A DNA stretch of 64,000 nucleotides from an uncultured Christensenellaceae bacterium (GCA_910589015.1 CAJUSA010000003.1:62001-126000); one strand, 5' to 3'. Counted from the stretch's first letter, positions 8,750 through 18,602 are shown. The notes: generated by a model from the sequence alone, not told the origin. Made by a program: numbers and translations.

Positions 8750-11386
8750 TTATTCGGGCGGATTCATGAGGTCGCACACCCGCAGCAGCGCGCTCGACAG
8801 GGGGAACGCCGCCAAAATGATAATGAGAAGATAGAGGATCTGCGTCAGATTGAAATCGGGTTTGACGATCGACCAGGCGTCGTAGACGATATTACCGATC
8901 ACGGGGATGCAGAAGATCGCGATCGTCACGGCGACCGATATCGTATAAGTCGTGGCGCGCAAGACGTTAAAGGGTTGCATGATGCGGAAGAGCGTGACGA
9001 GACCGCCGCAGGTGACGGCAAGCGTGAAGAGCGCGTTCATCTCTTCGGTTTCCTGCCCTTTGATCATATAAGTCGCCTTCAACGGCCCGAGCGCCTCGGG
9101 CATGAACAGCGAGCCCACATATACCGCCATGACGCACGTTACGAGCGTGAGCGCCGCGGGGATCGACCGTGAGAGAACGTATAGGATAAACCTGCCTTTC
9201 ACGCGTTCGGTGTTCGGTTGCAAGGCGATGACGAACGAAGGAAGCGCGGCGATGAGCATTTCGAAGATCATCATGTTGTTGGTCTTGAAAAAGTAACCCG
9301 TCGCGGCGTTGGGGTTGGGGCTGAGGTTGAGGAAGAAACAGATCACGGCGAGAATTGTCGTGAACAGCGTTTTCATAATGTAAAGCGATGCGCTCGATTT
9401 GATGTTGTTGATCACCCGCCGCCCTTCGTTCACGACGTTGGGCAGGTTTAAGAAGTTGTTGTCGGTGAGCACAATATGCGAAACGTTGCGCGCCGCCTCG
9501 CTGCCCGAGGCGACCGAGATCGCGCAGTCGGCTTCTTTGAGCGCGAGAATATCGTTGACGCCGTCGCCCGTCATGGCGACGGTATTGCCCTGTTTTTTGA
9601 TGGCTTTTACCAAAATGGCTTTTTGCTCGGGCGTTACGCGTCCGAACACCGTATACTGCGAGGCGACGTTTTCCACCTCGGGGTCGGTCAGCCCGTCGAG
9701 CGAGATATAGCGGCTTGCGTTCTGCACGCCCACGCGGCGCGCCACTTCCGAAACGGTGACGGGGTTATCGCCCGAAATAATGCGAATGTCCACGTCGTTC
9801 TCGCGGAACCATTTGATGGTTTCGATCGCGTCCGAACGGATATTGTCGGCAAGCGTGATGATCGCCATGGGGCGCAGAAGGGAGGGGATCTTATTGCCCG
9901 AAATAGGGTTGGGCGAATAGGCGAGCATGAGCACGCGCAGCCCCGACTGGGCGTATTGCTGGACGATTTTTTCGATTTTCAGCGGAACGGGGCGCAACAC
10001 GAATTCGGGCGCACCCATCACGAAGGTGCCGATCTCTTCAAACGTCACCGCCGAAAGTTTGCGTTTCGAGGAAAAGGGGATCACCGATTTTGCTTTGAGC
10101 GTGCTCACTCTTCCGAATCGGTTGTTGAGCGCGATCGCGGTTTGGTTATTGTCGTCGGTGGCGGCAAGGATATTGCCCATGATCTCGTCGAGCGAAAGCT
10201 CGGTGTAGTTGTTGAGGATCATGAAGTCGTTCACCGTCATTCTGCCGTCGGTGATCGTCCCCGTTTTATCGAGACAGAGCACGTTAACGCGGGCGAGCAT
10301 TTCGAGCGAATACAAGTCCTGTACGAGCGTGTTTTTCTTTGCAAGGCGGATGACGCCGAGCGCCATGGCGAGCGAGGTCAACAGCAGCAAGCCCGAGGGG
10401 ATCATGCCGATGATGACGCCTGCGGTGTACTGAATGGCAAGATCGAGGGGGTTTGCTTTGAAGTTCACCCAAAAGATACCCGCCGCCACGACGGGAATAA
10501 GCCCGCCGATGACGCGGATAAAGAGCCTGATCGAGTTCATGACTTCCGACTTCGGCTTTTTATACTGCTTCGCTTTGGAAGTGAGTTTGTTGAGGTAGGT
10601 CGCTTTTCCGACCTTGTCGGCGCGCACGCGGCAGCTTCCGCTCGAAATGAACGAACCTGCGTAAAGCACGTCGTCTTTCTCTTTTTTGACGGGAACCGAT
10701 TCGCCCGTGAGCAGCGATTCGTTTACTTCGACGTTGCCGTCGATGAGAATGCAGTCGGCGGGAACCTGCTGCCCCGTTTCGAGCAGAATCACTTCGTCGA
10801 GCACGATTTCCTTAATGGGTATTTCGCATTTCTGCCCGCCGCGCACGACCTTCACGGTCGCCGAAACGAGCACGGAAAGTTTGTCGATCTGCTTTTTTGC
10901 AAGGCATTCCTGCAAAATGCCGATAAAGAGGTTCGCGCTGAAAATAACCACGAACATATATTGCGAGATGGGCGCCTTCGCAAAAACGAGCGCCAGGGCA
11001 ACGAGCAGACACAAAAGGTTGAACACGGTGCAGAGGTTGCCGATAAAAATGCTTTTGTACGACTTGGAATATTTGCGGTTGACGTCGTTGAACAGGAACT
11101 GGTTGAACCGCGTTTCCACCTGCGCGGCGCTCAGCCCTTCGTCGGGGGAGGGGGTGAAACGTTCGACGTCGTTCTCGCTCGGAATATTTTTCGCCTTGCG
11201 GAAGCGTTTCATGAGCGCTTTGTGCGCCTGCGTCGAGCTTTGGGCGACGCTGCCTTCTTCGAGCACGCGCGATGAAAAGCTCTTTTGCGTTTCCTCTTCC
11301 GCCGCTTCGGGTTCGGCGGATTCTTTCGTTTCCGCGTCCTTGACGGATTCCGTTTCTTCTTCGGGTTGACGGTGTTTCTTTTTCAA
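8750..11386 (-). CDS. P-type cation-transporting ATPase, CtpE-like
   Basis: Membrane cation pump (878 aa). Phosphorylation motif CLDKTGTITDG, actuator motif LTGESVP and hinge TGDGVNDILALKEADCAI are intact. The membrane helix before the phosphorylation site reads GMIPSGLLLLTS; calcium pumps have PEGL here, while the CtpE-like group has variants at the glutamate position. CtpE of mycobacteria has been linked to calcium, but specificity here is only a guess. The first about 110 residues are hydrophilic and acidic (EEETESVKDAETKESAEPEAA), probably disordered. Start is TTG at 11386, chosen for the GAGGTG site four bases upstream. It is monocistronic with its own promoter and terminator. Confidence 0.88.
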   Translation of the reverse strand: MKKKHRQPEEETESVKDAETKESAEPEAAEEETQKSFSSRVLEEGSVAQSSTQAHKALMKRFRKAKNIPSENDVERFTPSPDEGLSAAQVETRFNQFLFNDVNRKYSKSYKSIFIGNLCTVFNLLCLLVALALVFAKAPISQYMFVVIFSANLFIGILQECLAKKQIDKLSVLVSATVKVVRGGQKCEIPIKEIVLDEVILLETGQQVPADCILIDGNVEVNESLLTGESVPVKKEKDDVLYAGSFISSGSCRVRADKVGKATYLNKLTSKAKQYKKPKSEVMNSIRLFIRVIGGLIPVVAAGIFWVNFKANPLDLAIQYTAGVIIGMIPSGLLLLTSLAMALGVIRLAKKNTLVQDLYSLEMLARVNVLCLDKTGTITDGRMTVNDFMILNNYTELSLDEIMGNILAATDDNNQTAIALNNRFGRVSTLKAKSVIPFSSKRKLSAVTFEEIGTFVMGAPEFVLRPVPLKIEKIVQQYAQSGLRVLMLAYSPNPISGNKIPSLLRPMAIITLADNIRSDAIETIKWFRENDVDIRIISGDNPVTVSEVARRVGVQNASRYISLDGLTDPEVENVASQYTVFGRVTPEQKAILVKAIKKQGNTVAMTGDGVNDILALKEADCAISVASGSEAARNVSHIVLTDNNFLNLPNVVNEGRRVINNIKSSASLYIMKTLFTTILAVICFFLNLSPNPNAATGYFFKTNNMMIFEMLIAALPSFVIALQPNTERVKGRFILYVLSRSIPAALTLVTCVMAVYVGSLFMPEALGPLKATYMIKGQETEEMNALFTLAVTCGGLVTLFRIMQPFNVLRATTYTISVAVTIAIFCIPVIGNIVYDAWSIVKPDFNLTQILYLLIIILAAFPLSSALLRVCDLMNPPE

Positions 11387-11419
11387 TCTGCACCTCGTAA
11401 TTATGTTTTATTATCCCTA

Positions 11420-11448
11420 TTATACAGCATGTTTACGGAAATGTCAAA
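11420..11448 (-). promoter_or_regulatory. Sigma-A promoter of the P-type ATPase gene
   Basis: Minus strand TTGACA (11443-11448), exactly 17-bp spacer, TATAAT (11420-11425). Confidence 0.88.
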
Positions 11449-11519
11449 AAATCTGTTTGCGGTTTCCCTTTTTCTTGCGGCAAATTTTTCAAATCCGCCC
11501 GAAAAACGGGGACAAAACC

Positions 11520-11548
11520 TTGCATTCGGGTGGAAAAAGTTGTATAAT
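11520..11548 (+). promoter_or_regulatory. Sigma-A promoter of serS
   Basis: TTGCAT (11520-11525), 17-bp spacer, TATAAT (11543-11548). The leader of about 27 bases leaves no room for a T-box. Confidence 0.88.
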
Positions 11549-11580
11549 ACAAACGAATTATAACCGAGAAGAGGTGCACT

Positions 11581-12864
11581 ATGATCGATATCGCCGTATT
11601 GCGGAACGATCCCGAACGCGTTCGGGAAAATATCAGAAAGAAATTTCAGGAAAAGAAATTGCCCCTTGTGGACGAGGCGATCGCGCTCGATGCGAAACGC
11701 CGCGCGCTGCAAACGGAAGGCGACGCCTTGCGTGCCAACCGCAATACGCTTTCCAAACAGATCGGGCAGTTGATGCGCGAGAAGAAAGCGGCGGAGGCGG
11801 AAGCCGTCAAAAAACAGGTCAATGCCGACGCGGAACGGCTTGCGCAGATCGAAAAGGAAACCGAGGAAACGGGCGCCGCACTCACGCAGATCATGATGCG
11901 CATTCCGAATTTCATTTCAGCGGAAACGCCGATCGGCAAAGACGACGGCGAGAACGTCGAACGCAAGCGCTTTTTGGAACCGAAAACGCCCGCGTTCGAA
12001 ATTCCCTACCATGTGGAAATTTTGGAAAAACTCGGCGGGATCGATATCGAAAGCGCGCGCCGCACGAGCGGACAGGGCTTTTATTACCTCACGGGCGATA
12101 TCGCGCGCCTGCATTCCGCCGTGCTCTCTTACGCACGCGATTTTATGATCGACAAGGGCTTTACTTACTGTATTCCCCCGTACATGATCCGCTCTTCCGT
12201 CGTTTCGGGCGTCATGAGCTTTGAAGAAATGGACGGCATGATGTATAAGATCGAAGGGGAAGATCTGTATCTCATCGGCACGAGCGAGCATTCTATGATC
12301 GGCAGATTTATGGGTACGACGATCGAAGAGGCACGCCTTCCCCAAACGCTGACGAGTTATTCGCCCTGCTTCCGGAAAGAAAAGGGCGCGCACGGCATCG
12401 AAGAGCGCGGCATTTACCGTATTCATCAGTTCGAAAAACAGGAAATGATCGTCATCTGTAAGCCCGAAGAGAGCGAAGAATGGTACGAAAAACTGTGGTC
12501 GTATACCGTCGAGCTGTTCGTTTCGATGGGTATTCCCGTTCGTACGCTCGAATGCTGCTCGGGCGATCTTGCCGATCTCAAATACCGCAGCGTCGATGTC
12601 GAGGCGTGGAGTCCGCGCCAGCAAAAATATTTTGAGGTGGGCTCGTGTTCCAACCTCACCGACGCGCAGGCGCGCCGCCTGAATATCCGCTATAAGGGTG
12701 AAAAGGGCGCGGCGTACTGCCATACGCTTAACAACACCGTGGTCGCGCCGCCGCGCATGCTCATCGCCTTCCTCGAAAATCACCTCAACGCCGACGGCAG
12801 CGTGGAAATCCCCGAAGTGCTGCGCCCCTACATGGGCGGAAAATCCGTGATCAGCGTGTTGTAA
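11581..12864 (+). CDS. serS: Seryl-tRNA synthetase
   Basis: Cytoplasmic class II aminoacyl-tRNA synthetase (427 aa) charging tRNA-Ser. The N-terminal tRNA-binding coiled coil spans about residues 30-100 (heptads around QIGQLMREKKAAEAEAVKKQ). Motif 2 is SPCFRKEKGAHG, followed by the loop RIHQFEKQEM; motif 3 is in NNTVVAPPRMLIAFLENH. AAGAGGTG precedes the ATG. It is the first gene of a likely transcript with the exonuclease and rRNA methyltransferase genes. Confidence 0.97.
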   Translation: MIDIAVLRNDPERVRENIRKKFQEKKLPLVDEAIALDAKRRALQTEGDALRANRNTLSKQIGQLMREKKAAEAEAVKKQVNADAERLAQIEKETEETGAALTQIMMRIPNFISAETPIGKDDGENVERKRFLEPKTPAFEIPYHVEILEKLGGIDIESARRTSGQGFYYLTGDIARLHSAVLSYARDFMIDKGFTYCIPPYMIRSSVVSGVMSFEEMDGMMYKIEGEDLYLIGTSEHSMIGRFMGTTIEEARLPQTLTSYSPCFRKEKGAHGIEERGIYRIHQFEKQEMIVICKPEESEEWYEKLWSYTVELFVSMGIPVRTLECCSGDLADLKYRSVDVEAWSPRQQKYFEVGSCSNLTDAQARRLNIRYKGEKGAAYCHTLNNTVVAPPRMLIAFLENHLNADGSVEIPEVLRPYMGGKSVISVL

Positions 12865-12874
12865 CGGGGTTTCG

Positions 12875-13831
12875 GTGAAATACGTTTTTTTCGACATCGA
12901 ATGCGCGTGCGTTTTTAAGAGCGTCGCCAAAATATGCGCTTTCGGCTATGTTTTGACCGACGAGCATTTCAACGTGCTTATCCGCGAGGAAATTCTGCTC
13001 AACCCGAGAGGAAAGTTTCACCTCACCGACCGCAAAGGCGGCGAGGGCATCGTGTTGCCCTACGAATACGAAGATTTCAAAAAATATCCGACCTTTCCTT
13101 CGGCGTACGCTAAGATCAAAGCGCTGCTCGAGGAGAAAGAACATATCGTTTTAGGGCATGCGACTATGAACGACGTTAAATATCTCAATCTCGAAACGCG
13201 GCGTTATAAGCTGCCGTCACTGAAATTTTCCTATTACGATACGCAGTTTTTTTACATGAACATGACGGGCGGCTTTTCGCAACAGTGCGGTTTAGGCGCG
13301 ATCGCGAGCGAGCTGGGCGTGGAATTTACGCCGCACCGCGCCGTCGACGACGCTTACGCCACCATGCGCGTGTGCGAGGCGATGTGCGCGCGCGAGCAGA
13401 CCGACGTCGCTGGGATCGCGACGCGTTATAAGATCCGCGCAGGCAAAACCGAAGAGGGCAGAACGCGCCCCGCCGATTCCGCGGGACTCAGGGCGTATTT
13501 TGCGGAACGCGAAAAAAAACGTCTTGAAAAATCGAAGGCGCGCGAAAAATTCTACCGTTTTGTGAACAGCAACATGCCCAGACGCAAAAAGGGCGGCGCG
13601 CTCGAAGGTAAGGTGTTCTGTTTCGAAAAGGAAATCGAGAATAACGTCGAGGTTTCCGTCAAACTCGTCGCCGCCGTGTTCAATGCGGGCGGGAAATATA
13701 CTTCGCACGCGCGCGATTGCAATGTGTTTATTTCGGGTGCGGAAAACAGCGTTTCTTCGAAAATTGCCGCGGAAAACGGCGCGGCGGTCATTCCGTTCGA
13801 GCATTTCAGCCGCGCGTTGGAGGGGGTATGA
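12875..13831 (+). CDS. DEDD 3'-5' exonuclease (DnaQ-like) with C-terminal BRCT-like domain
   Basis: A 318-residue protein. The N-terminal exonuclease fold shows Exo I as FFDIECA, Exo II around HATMNDVKYLN and Exo III as HRAVDDAYATM, so the H-x5-D motif and all DEDD residues appear present. A basic linker (residues about 205-240, REKKRLEKSKAREKFYRF) leads to a C-terminal segment with BRCT character: GKVFCFEKEI, then a glycine pair in NAGGKYTS and a closing IPFEHFSRAL. The start is GTG at 12875 with a weak GGGG site. Its stop overlaps the next ATG (ATGA). The nucleic-acid substrate is unknown. Confidence 0.78.
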   Translation: MKYVFFDIECACVFKSVAKICAFGYVLTDEHFNVLIREEILLNPRGKFHLTDRKGGEGIVLPYEYEDFKKYPTFPSAYAKIKALLEEKEHIVLGHATMNDVKYLNLETRRYKLPSLKFSYYDTQFFYMNMTGGFSQQCGLGAIASELGVEFTPHRAVDDAYATMRVCEAMCAREQTDVAGIATRYKIRAGKTEEGRTRPADSAGLRAYFAEREKKRLEKSKAREKFYRFVNSNMPRRKKGGALEGKVFCFEKEIENNVEVSVKLVAAVFNAGGKYTSHARDCNVFISGAENSVSSKIAAENGAAVIPFEHFSRALEGV

Positions 13832-15120
13832 AATTACCCGAAGAATTTTTAAGAAGAATGGAACAAAGGCTGGGGGAAGAATACCCCGCCTTTTTGCAAT
13901 CGTACGAAAAACCGCCTTACAGGGCGTTGCGCGTCAATACGCTGAAAATCAGTTTGGAAGATTTCTTCCGCGAACCGCCTTTTCCGCTCGGCGCGCAAAT
14001 CGATTGGGAATATCGCGGCATGTATATCGACGAACCCAAAGCGGGGGCGTATATCGAACATTTCGCGGGGCTTTATTATTTGCAGGAACCTTCGGCGATG
14101 ACCGTCGGGGAATTTACGGACGGGTGTAAAAAAGAGCGCGTGCTCGATCTTTGCGCCGCGCCGGGCGGAAAATCGACGCAGATCGCCGCGCAGATGGAAG
14201 GCGAAGGCATTCTCATATCCAACGAAATCGACGCGGGCAGGGCAAAAATTCTATCTCAGAATATCGAACGCCTGGGCATTCGGAACTGCGCCGTGACCAA
14301 CGCTGCCCCCGAACAGCTCGCAAAGAATTTTCCCGAATATTTCGATCTGATCGTCGTCGACGCGCCGTGTTCGGGTGAGGGCATGTTCAAAAAGGAACCC
14401 GAGGCAATCGCGCATTGGAGCTTGCAGAACGTTGCGCTGTGCGCGGCGCGGCAACGCGATATTCTCGATTATGCGGCGCGCATGCTCGCGCAGGGCGGCA
14501 GTTTGCTCTATTCCACCTGTACGTTTTCGGAAGAAGAGGACGAAGGGCAGATACGCGCATTTTTATCGCGCCACGGCGAGTTTGCGCTCGAAGGGGACGA
14601 AAAGCTGTTGCCGCACAAAATCAACGGCGAAGGGCATTATTGCGCTCTGCTCGTGAAAAACGGCGGCGGTCAGCGCGGCGCAAAGCCTTATCCCGTCAAG
14701 AAAAACGCCCGTGCGAACAAGGCGTTTTACGAGTTTGCCGAAGAATTTTGCACTTCCGTGCCGCAAGGGGAAATTACCACGCTCGACGACGGCAGAATGT
14801 ATCTCGTGCCCGCGGGCATGCCCGCGCTCGGCGTGCGGACCTTGCGCCTCGGCGTCGAACTGGGCGAATGGGACGGAAAAATCTTCCGCCCCGCGCATGC
14901 GTTTGCCGTCAGTTTGAAAAAAGAGCAGTGCAGGCGGTTTTATCCGCTTGGAAAAGAGCTTGCACAGCGTTATCTGCGCGGCGAAACGCTTGCCTGTTCT
15001 CCGTCGTTTGAAAACGGTTGGTGCGCCGTCGGCTACCGTTCCTATCCGCTCGGGTTGGGAAAAATCGTAAACGGTACGCTCAAAAATCATTATCCGAAGG
15101 GATTGCGCCTTCGCGGTTGA
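13828..15120 (+). CDS. rsmF: RsmF-like 16S rRNA (cytosine-5) methyltransferase
   Basis: SAM-dependent RNA m5C methyltransferase of the NOL1/NOP2/Sun family (430 aa from the ATG at 13828, which overlaps the preceding stop). The SAM motif is DLCAAPGGKSTQIAAQM; the first catalytic cysteine motif is VDAPCSGEGMF and the second is in YSTCTFSEEED. The C-terminal third (about 300-430) matches the RsmF-type RNA-binding tail, with the end PLGLGKIVNGTLKNHYPKGL. The exact target cytosine cannot be told from sequence. Confidence 0.9.
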   Translation: MKLPEEFLRRMEQRLGEEYPAFLQSYEKPPYRALRVNTLKISLEDFFREPPFPLGAQIDWEYRGMYIDEPKAGAYIEHFAGLYYLQEPSAMTVGEFTDGCKKERVLDLCAAPGGKSTQIAAQMEGEGILISNEIDAGRAKILSQNIERLGIRNCAVTNAAPEQLAKNFPEYFDLIVVDAPCSGEGMFKKEPEAIAHWSLQNVALCAARQRDILDYAARMLAQGGSLLYSTCTFSEEEDEGQIRAFLSRHGEFALEGDEKLLPHKINGEGHYCALLVKNGGGQRGAKPYPVKKNARANKAFYEFAEEFCTSVPQGEITTLDDGRMYLVPAGMPALGVRTLRLGVELGEWDGKIFRPAHAFAVSLKKEQCRRFYPLGKELAQRYLRGETLACSPSFENGWCAVGYRSYPLGLGKIVNGTLKNHYPKGLRLRG

Positions 15121-15154
15121 AATAAGGGAAAGGATTTCGATTAAGGACTGCAAT

Positions 15155-15919
15155 ATGATTGGTGTTTATTTCAGCGGAACGGGCAATACGAAATATTGTA
15201 TCGAATACATGTTAAATCGGCTTGTCGGTAGCGGCGCTGCCTATGCGATTGAGCGTGACGAAGTCTCTGCCGCCTTAAAATGCAGCGATGAAATTATTTT
15301 TGCGTATCCCGTCTATTATTCTAATTTGCCGAAGATCGTCAGAGAGTTTATCGTAAGCAATGCCGCGTTATGGCGCGGCAAGAAAATCTTTGTCATGGCG
15401 ACGATGGGCTTATTCAGCGGTGATGGCGCAGGGTGTTCGGCGCGTTTGTTCAAAAAGTACGGCGCGGAAATTTTAGGCGGGTTGCATCTGAAAATGCCCG
15501 ATTGTATCGGGGACGTTAAATTACTGAAAAAGCCGCTTGACGAAAACCGCAAAACAATATTAAAAGCCGAACGCAAAATGGATTGGGCTATCAATAGAAT
15601 CAAGAACGCCGAATATCCGAAAGAAGGGTTGAATTTCTTTTACCGTATTGCAGGGGTGTTCGGGCAGAGATTATATTTCGGCGGAAAAACAAAGCATTAT
15701 TACACCAAGATCAGAACGGATGAGAGAAAATGCGTTAAATGCGGTTTGTGCGTATCGCTGTGCCCCATGGCGAACATCGCAATAGAAGATAGGGTAGTCT
15801 ATCGTGATAAATGCACTATGTGTTATCGGTGTTTTGCAAATTGCCCGAAGCAAGCGATTACGATTTTGGGGAAACAAGTATACGAACAATGTAAATTTGA
15901 AAACTACATGGAAGAATGA
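15155..15919 (+). CDS. EFR1-family ferredoxin: flavodoxin-like domain plus two 4Fe-4S clusters
   Basis: A 254-residue redox protein. The N-terminus is flavodoxin-like, with the FMN phosphate loop YFSGTGNTKYC and the FAYPVYYSNLP segment. The C-terminus has two cluster motifs, CVKCGLCVSLCP and CTMCYRCFANCP. Such proteins are typical of anaerobic clostridia; partners and role are not known. Codon use is more AT-rich than in its neighbours, a possible sign of different origin. It starts with AAGGA eight bases before the ATG and is 34 bp downstream of the methyltransferase gene. Confidence 0.88.
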   Translation: MIGVYFSGTGNTKYCIEYMLNRLVGSGAAYAIERDEVSAALKCSDEIIFAYPVYYSNLPKIVREFIVSNAALWRGKKIFVMATMGLFSGDGAGCSARLFKKYGAEILGGLHLKMPDCIGDVKLLKKPLDENRKTILKAERKMDWAINRIKNAEYPKEGLNFFYRIAGVFGQRLYFGGKTKHYYTKIRTDERKCVKCGLCVSLCPMANIAIEDRVVYRDKCTMCYRCFANCPKQAITILGKQVYEQCKFENYMEE

Positions 15920-15922
15920 TAT

Positions 15923-15953
15923 AAAGCTCTCGAACAAAATGTTCGAGAGCTTT
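15923..15953. terminator. Bidirectional terminator
   Basis: A 14-bp perfect stem (AAAGCTCTCGAACA and its complement) around a 3-base AAA loop, between converging genes. Confidence 0.8.
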
Positions 15954-15958
15954 CCGTG

Positions 15959-16696
15959 TTATTTTTTCTCGGCAAGATAGCCTTCGAAAATGATGTTGTC
16001 GGCATACTTTCTGGCATATTCCTCGTCTTGCGGCGAGCGTACCGTCCAGCCGAGTTTAATTCCCTTGTATTTCTCGGTGGCGCGGTTGGGGTAGTGCGAA
16101 AAACAGTAGCTGATAAAATCGGGTTTGAGCGAACGGTTGAAACTCATGTGTTTCACGGCGTAGGCCTTTAACCGCCAGACGGGGGAATTGTTGTAGTCGG
16201 CTTTGGTCGATCCCGCCGTCGCCAGAATGCCGCAGGGTACGGCGGGGCGGAGTTTTTTATATGCCTTCACATAAGAGGGGTTAAAACTCTGCACGGCATA
16301 TTCGCCTTCGTAGCAATCGAACGCCGCCGCGATTTTGGCAATGAATTCCTTCGTGTTCGCCTCGGGCACGGGTTTGATTTCGAGCAGAATGGGCACGCGC
16401 CCGCCGATGCAATCCAAAAATTCCTGCAAGGTGGGAATGGGTTCTTTGTCTTCGATCAGAAGTTTTTTGAGTTCGTCTATCGTGCAGTCGATGACCTTGC
16501 GGTTGCTTTGGGTCAGGCGCGAAAGCACGTCGTCGTGATAGATGACGAGTTCGCCGTCTTTGGAAAGGCGTACGTCGGTTTCCACGGCGTAACCGAGTTG
16601 GATCGCGGCGCGGAACGCCGAAAGCGTATTTTCGGGTGCGGCATCGTCGTGCAAGCCCCTGTGGGCGACGGGTAACGTTTTCAGAAATGTTTCCAT
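15959..16696 (-). CDS. Glycerophosphodiester phosphodiesterase
   Basis: GDPD-family enzyme (245 aa) cleaving glycerophosphodiesters to glycerol 3-phosphate and an alcohol. The catalytic HRG motif is PVAHRGLHDD, the metal-binding glutamate/aspartate are in YAVETDVRLSKDG, and the second histidine is in VIYHDDVLSR. No signal peptide is seen, so it should be cytoplasmic. The ATG at 16696 has no Shine-Dalgarno and lies 6 bases from a good -10 box, so the mRNA may be leaderless. Confidence 0.92.
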   Translation of the reverse strand: METFLKTLPVAHRGLHDDAAPENTLSAFRAAIQLGYAVETDVRLSKDGELVIYHDDVLSRLTQSNRKVIDCTIDELKKLLIEDKEPIPTLQEFLDCIGGRVPILLEIKPVPEANTKEFIAKIAAAFDCYEGEYAVQSFNPSYVKAYKKLRPAVPCGILATAGSTKADYNNSPVWRLKAYAVKHMSFNRSLKPDFISYCFSHYPNRATEKYKGIKLGWTVRSPQDEEYARKYADNIIFEGYLAEKK

Positions 16697-16702
16697 GCGT
16701 AT

Positions 16703-16731
16703 ATTTTAGCATTTTATTACAATAATTGCAA
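16703..16731 (-). promoter_or_regulatory. Promoter of the GDPD gene giving a probable leaderless mRNA
   Basis: Minus strand TTGCAA (16726-16731), 17-bp spacer, TAAAAT (16703-16708), then ATACGC and the ATG. Confidence 0.65.
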
Positions 16732-16737
16732 TAGCGG

Positions 16738-16766
16738 TTGCAAAAATTTTTATTTTTTATTATAAT
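16738..16766 (+). promoter_or_regulatory. Sigma-A promoter of lepA
   Basis: TTGCAA (16738-16743), 17-bp spacer, TATAAT (16761-16766). Confidence 0.85.
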
Positions 16767-16790
16767 ATTTCCCGAAAGGAAGAATGATTT

Positions 16791-18602
16791 ATGGCGAAAC
16801 CCAATCAAAAATTAAGAAATTTCTGCATTATCGCGCACATCGACCACGGCAAGAGCACCATTGCCGACCGCATTATGGAACTGACGGGGCAGGTGAGCAA
16901 ACGCGACATGGAAGAACAGTTGCTCGACAGCATGGATATCGAGCGCGAACGCGGCATCACCATTAAGCTCACGCCCGTGCGCATGTATTACACCGCGCTC
17001 GACGGAAACGAATATGAATTCAATCTGATCGACACGCCGGGGCACGTCGACTTTACTTACGAAGTATCGCGTTCGCTCGCCGCCTGCGAGGGGGCGCTTT
17101 TGGCCGTCGACGCGACGCAGGGCGTCGAGGCGCAGACGCTTGCCAACGTCTATCTTGCGCTCGAAAACAATCTCGAAATCGTGCCCGTCATCAACAAGAT
17201 CGATTTGCAGTCGGCGCAGATCGAGGAAACGAAAAAGGAAATCGAAGAGGTGATCGGGCTGGATACGGAAGGCTGCCCCTGCGTTTCGGCGAAAGAGGGC
17301 ACGAACATCCGCGATATTTTAGAGGCGGTCGTAAAATGCGTTCCGCCGCCCGACGGCGATACCGAAGCGCCTTTGCGCGCGCTCATCTTCGACAGTTATT
17401 ACGATAATTACAAAGGCGTTATCCTCTTCGTGCGCATTAAAGACGGCGCGGTCAGACAGGGCGACAAGATCAGGGCGTATCTTTCCGACAAGGTTTACGA
17501 AGTGACCGAGGTGGGGGCGTTCGCGCCGCGTTTGCAACCCAAAGACATTTTGCTTGCGGGCGAGGTGGGTTATATTGCGGCGAGCATCAAATCGATCGAA
17601 GACGTTGCGGTGGGCGATACCGTCGTCAATGCCGAGAACGTCGCCGCCGAACCGCTGCCCGGTTACAAAAAGGTGCAGCCCGTCGTATTCTGCGGGATCT
17701 ACCCCCTCGACGGCAGCAAGTTCCTCGACCTCAAAGAGGCGATCTTAAAACTCAAACTCAATGACGCCGCGCTTATTTTCGAACCGGATAATTCGGTGGC
17801 GCTCGGTTTCGGGTTCCGTTGCGGTTTTCTCGGACTTTTGCACATGGAAATCATTCAGGAACGCATCGAACGCGAGTTCAACCTCGACATTATCACAACG
17901 GCGCCGTCCGTTTCCTACCTCGTGCATAAAACCGACGGCAGCGCATTATATGTGGACAATCCCTCGCACCTTCCCCCGCCCTCGGATATCGACTTTATCG
18001 AAGAGCCCATCGTTAAAGCGGAAATCTATTCGCCGCCCGACTATTTGGGGCAGATCATGGATCTTTGTCAAGACAAACGCGGCGTGTTCAAAGATATGAC
18101 CTATCTCGACGCGCACCGCGTGCGGCTCGAATACCGCCTTCCGCTCAATGAAATCGTGTACGACTTTTTTGACGAGCTTAAAAGCCGCACGAAGGGCTAT
18201 GCGAGTTTCGATTACGAGATCGCGGGATACGAGCGGAGCAAGCTCGTCAAGCTCGATATTCTACTCAACGGCGACGTTTGCGACGCGCTTTCGATTATCG
18301 TGCACGAGGAACGCGCGTATCAGCGCGGCAGAACGCTGTGCGAAAATCTCAAAGAGGCGATTCCGCGCCAACTCTTCGAAATTCCCGTGCAGGCGGCGGT
18401 CGGCGGAAAGGTCATCGCGCGCGAAACGGTGAAGGCGGTGCGCAAAGACGTGCTTGCAAAGTGTTACGGCGGCGATATCACGCGCAAAAAGAAATTGCTT
18501 GAAAAGCAGAAAGAGGGCAAAAAGCGCATGCGCAAGGTGGGCACGGTGGAAGTTCCTTCCGAAGTGTTTATGGAAATCCTTAAAACGAATAAGGATAAAT
18601 AA
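16791..18602 (+). CDS. lepA: Elongation factor 4
   Basis: Ribosome-associated GTPase (603 aa, normal length) that acts on stalled or mistranslocated elongation complexes. G1 is [14 protein letters not shown]3 DTPGHVDF, G4 NKIDL and G5 SAKEGT. The LepA-specific C-terminal domain is complete ([18 protein letters not shown]). AAGGAAG precedes the ATG. In many Firmicutes lepA sits next to hemW; here the two are separated by an ABC transporter and an MGMT-family gene. Confidence 0.97.
   Translation: MAKPNQKLRNFCIIAHIDHGKSTIADRIMELTGQVSKRDMEEQLLDSMDIERERGITIKLTPVRMYYTALDGNEYEFNLIDTPGHVDFTYEVSRSLAACEGALLAVDATQGVEAQTLANVYLALENNLEIVPVINKIDLQSAQIEETKKEIEEVIGLDTEGCPCVSAKEGTNIRDILEAVVKCVPPPDGDTEAPLRALIFDSYYDNYKGVILFVRIKDGAVRQGDKIRAYLSDKVYEVTEVGAFAPRLQPKDILLAGEVGYIAASIKSIEDVAVGDTVVNAENVAAEPLPGYKKVQPVVFCGIYPLDGSKFLDLKEAILKLKLNDAALIFEPDNSVALGFGFRCGFLGLLHMEIIQERIEREFNLDIITTAPSVSYLVHKTDGSALYVDNPSHLPPPSDIDFIEEPIVKAEIYSPPDYLGQIMDLCQDKRGVFKDMTYLDAHRVRLEYRLPLNEIVYDFFDELKSRTKGYASFDYEIAGYERSKLVKLDILLNGDVCDALSIIVHEERAYQRGRTLCENLKEAIPRQLFEIPVQAAVGGKVIARETVKAVRKDVLAKCYGGDITRKKKLLEKQKEGKKRMRKVGTVEVPSEVFMEILKTNKDK

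Noticed and set aside
9476..11275. Open frame of about 600 codons antisense to the P-type ATPase
   Set aside because: It mirrors third-position GC bias of the real gene, is rich in His/Arg/Asp, and has no recognisable domain or ribosome site.
11387..11580. T-box riboswitch before serS
   Set aside because: The promoter leaves a leader of under 30 bases, too short for a T-box.
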